64,000 nt of DNA from Bin55 sp965116055 (GTDB lineage Bacteria; Pseudomonadota; Gammaproteobacteria; Pseudomonadales; Azotimanducaceae): NCBI GenBank assembly GCA_965116055.1, contig OZ220466.1, positions 1,798,001-1,862,000 of the forward strand, given 5' to 3'. The translations under genes and the position numbers were made by a program. The number at the start of each line of letters is the position of its first letter. The stretch's first letter is position 1. Under the pieces are notes generated by a model. That model did not search any database. It had not been told where the DNA came from and worked only from the letters and a program-made list of their open reading frames with translations. Shown here one piece after another: positions 63,416 to 64,000 of the stretch.

Positions 63416-64000
63416 ATGTCAATCATGTTGGAGTGGTGTCGATTAGCAACGGCGGAATTTGAAATGTACTCCTCGATGCCTAAGAATCAGATGGTAACAC
63501 TTGCTCAATCGTTGCAAGCTCTGCATTCGATTGCCGTGGATCTCGTGCCTGGCGAATTCCCCCGCCAATCGCTTTTGAAAGTGATTGCGTTCGAAGATAT
63601 TGACTCGTTCGTTAACGAATTTCAGTCTGACCAATACATCGGATATATGCAACCATCCATGCGGCAACATGTGCTCACCTTTGGTTTAGCAACGCATTCG
63701 AAACTACCCTATGAGATTGCATTTCACGAGTACACACACTATATCTCAAGGAGCCGATACGACCATTTCATACCAATGTGGTACGAGGAAGGGTTTGCGC
63801 AATATATGGGCTTACTTGAAATCTCTGGTGCGCAAGCTGAAATCGGTAACGTATCGACCCGACGCATGATTCGCGCAATTCGCCGTAACGCACCGAAATG
63901 GCGTACGATTCTTGACGGTGTTCCTCGCATAGACTGGCACAAGCGTGATTTTGCCGAACATTACGCTTTTGCGCATGCGGTGACGCACTTCTTACATCAT
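63416..64000 (+). CDS. Zinc-metallopeptidase-like protein, cut by right edge
   Basis: A frame open to the window end encodes at least 195 residues with the gluzincin signature HEYTH (residues 104-108 from this start) and a downstream Glu in WYEEGF (residue ~124) that would be the third zinc ligand. The pattern fits DUF1570-type secreted peptidases. The start is uncertain: in-frame ATGs lie at 63371, 63416 and 63425. The one at 63371 would add a hydrophobic leader (MAFACCFAFVTPLKA) but would overlap the divergent secreted protein gene. The C-terminus is outside the window. Confidence 0.7.
   Translation, partial: MSIMLEWCRLATAEFEMYSSMPKNQMVTLAQSLQALHSIAVDLVPGEFPRQSLLKVIAFEDIDSFVNEFQSDQYIGYMQPSMRQHVLTFGLATHSKLPYEIAFHEYTHYISRSRYDHFIPMWYEEGFAQYMGLLEISGAQAEIGNVSTRRMIRAIRRNAPKWRTILDGVPRIDWHKRDFAEHYAFAHAVTHFLHH

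Noticed and set aside
1..64000. CRISPR array, prophage or rRNA operon
   Set aside because: No regularly spaced repeats, phage structural genes or rRNA sequence were seen.

Overview
The window looks like chromosome of an aerobic, probably marine, gammaproteobacterium with roughly 48% G+C. The evidence is a gammaproteobacterial housekeeping set: mfd followed directly by csiV, a methylthioinosine phosphorylase-type enzyme beside a hypoxanthine phosphoribosyltransferase, typA, putP, xthA, DUF815 and DUF481. Tat-exported redox enzymes and a large acyl-CoA/molybdenum-hydroxylase catabolic block fit a heterotroph living on complex organic matter. I cannot place it below class level.

Layout. 1-1.75 kb: a histidine-rich membrane protein cut by the left edge, and a DAO-type FAD oxidoreductase. 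1.9-3.3 kb: ammonium transporter AmtB. 3.3-9.6 kb: a leftward run of three lipoprotein genes built from TPR and FG-GAP/ASPIC modules. 10.1-17 kb: tRNA-Glu, DUF481, a DUF815 ATPase, PutP, a long GAPDH-like protein and a porin-like protein. 17.0-17.7 kb: two diverged, oppositely oriented copies of a ~119-bp repeat flanking a 72-aa membrane protein gene, followed by two abutting hairpins. 18-22.7 kb: a translationally coupled operon for a 2-oxoacid:ferredoxin oxidoreductase with a GltD-like FAD/4Fe-4S partner. 23.5-30.3 kb: mfd-csiV facing mtnP-hpt-mscS. 30.8-38.4 kb: a ThDP enzyme, typA, a HIT protein, two divergent transglutaminase-fold proteins, an rRNA-methyltransferase-like protein and a HEPN protein. 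38.5-48.3 kb: a crotonase, a Tat aldo-keto reductase with Cys-rich tail followed by larC-larB-larE, an MFS transporter, xthA, a basic protein and a second Tat aldo-keto reductase that lacks the usual catalytic His.

48.3-60.4 kb: a predicted glycosidase-like propeller with an alpha/beta hydrolase, then a long rightward block holding a tandem YjbR protein, IorA/IorB-type molybdenum hydroxylase, a TIGR03084-like protein, an LLM flavin enzyme, a hydrolase, a TerB-like protein, a PhyH dioxygenase, two acyl-CoA dehydrogenases and a cupin, closed by a convergent 2Fe-2S ferredoxin. This reads as a degradation pathway for a hydrophobic or cyclic substrate, which is inferred from the gene mix. 60.5-64 kb: tRNA-Asn, a G+C-rich IS1182-type insertion sequence with CTAG on both sides and an orphan third end, two small secreted proteins, and a zinc-metallopeptidase-like gene running off the right edge.

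The observations I find least explained are the paired inverted repeats around the small membrane gene, the lipoprotein trio, the lar maturation genes without larA but coupled to a Tat aldo-keto reductase, and the IS with a third end. I did not see a CRISPR array, prophage or recognisable defence island.
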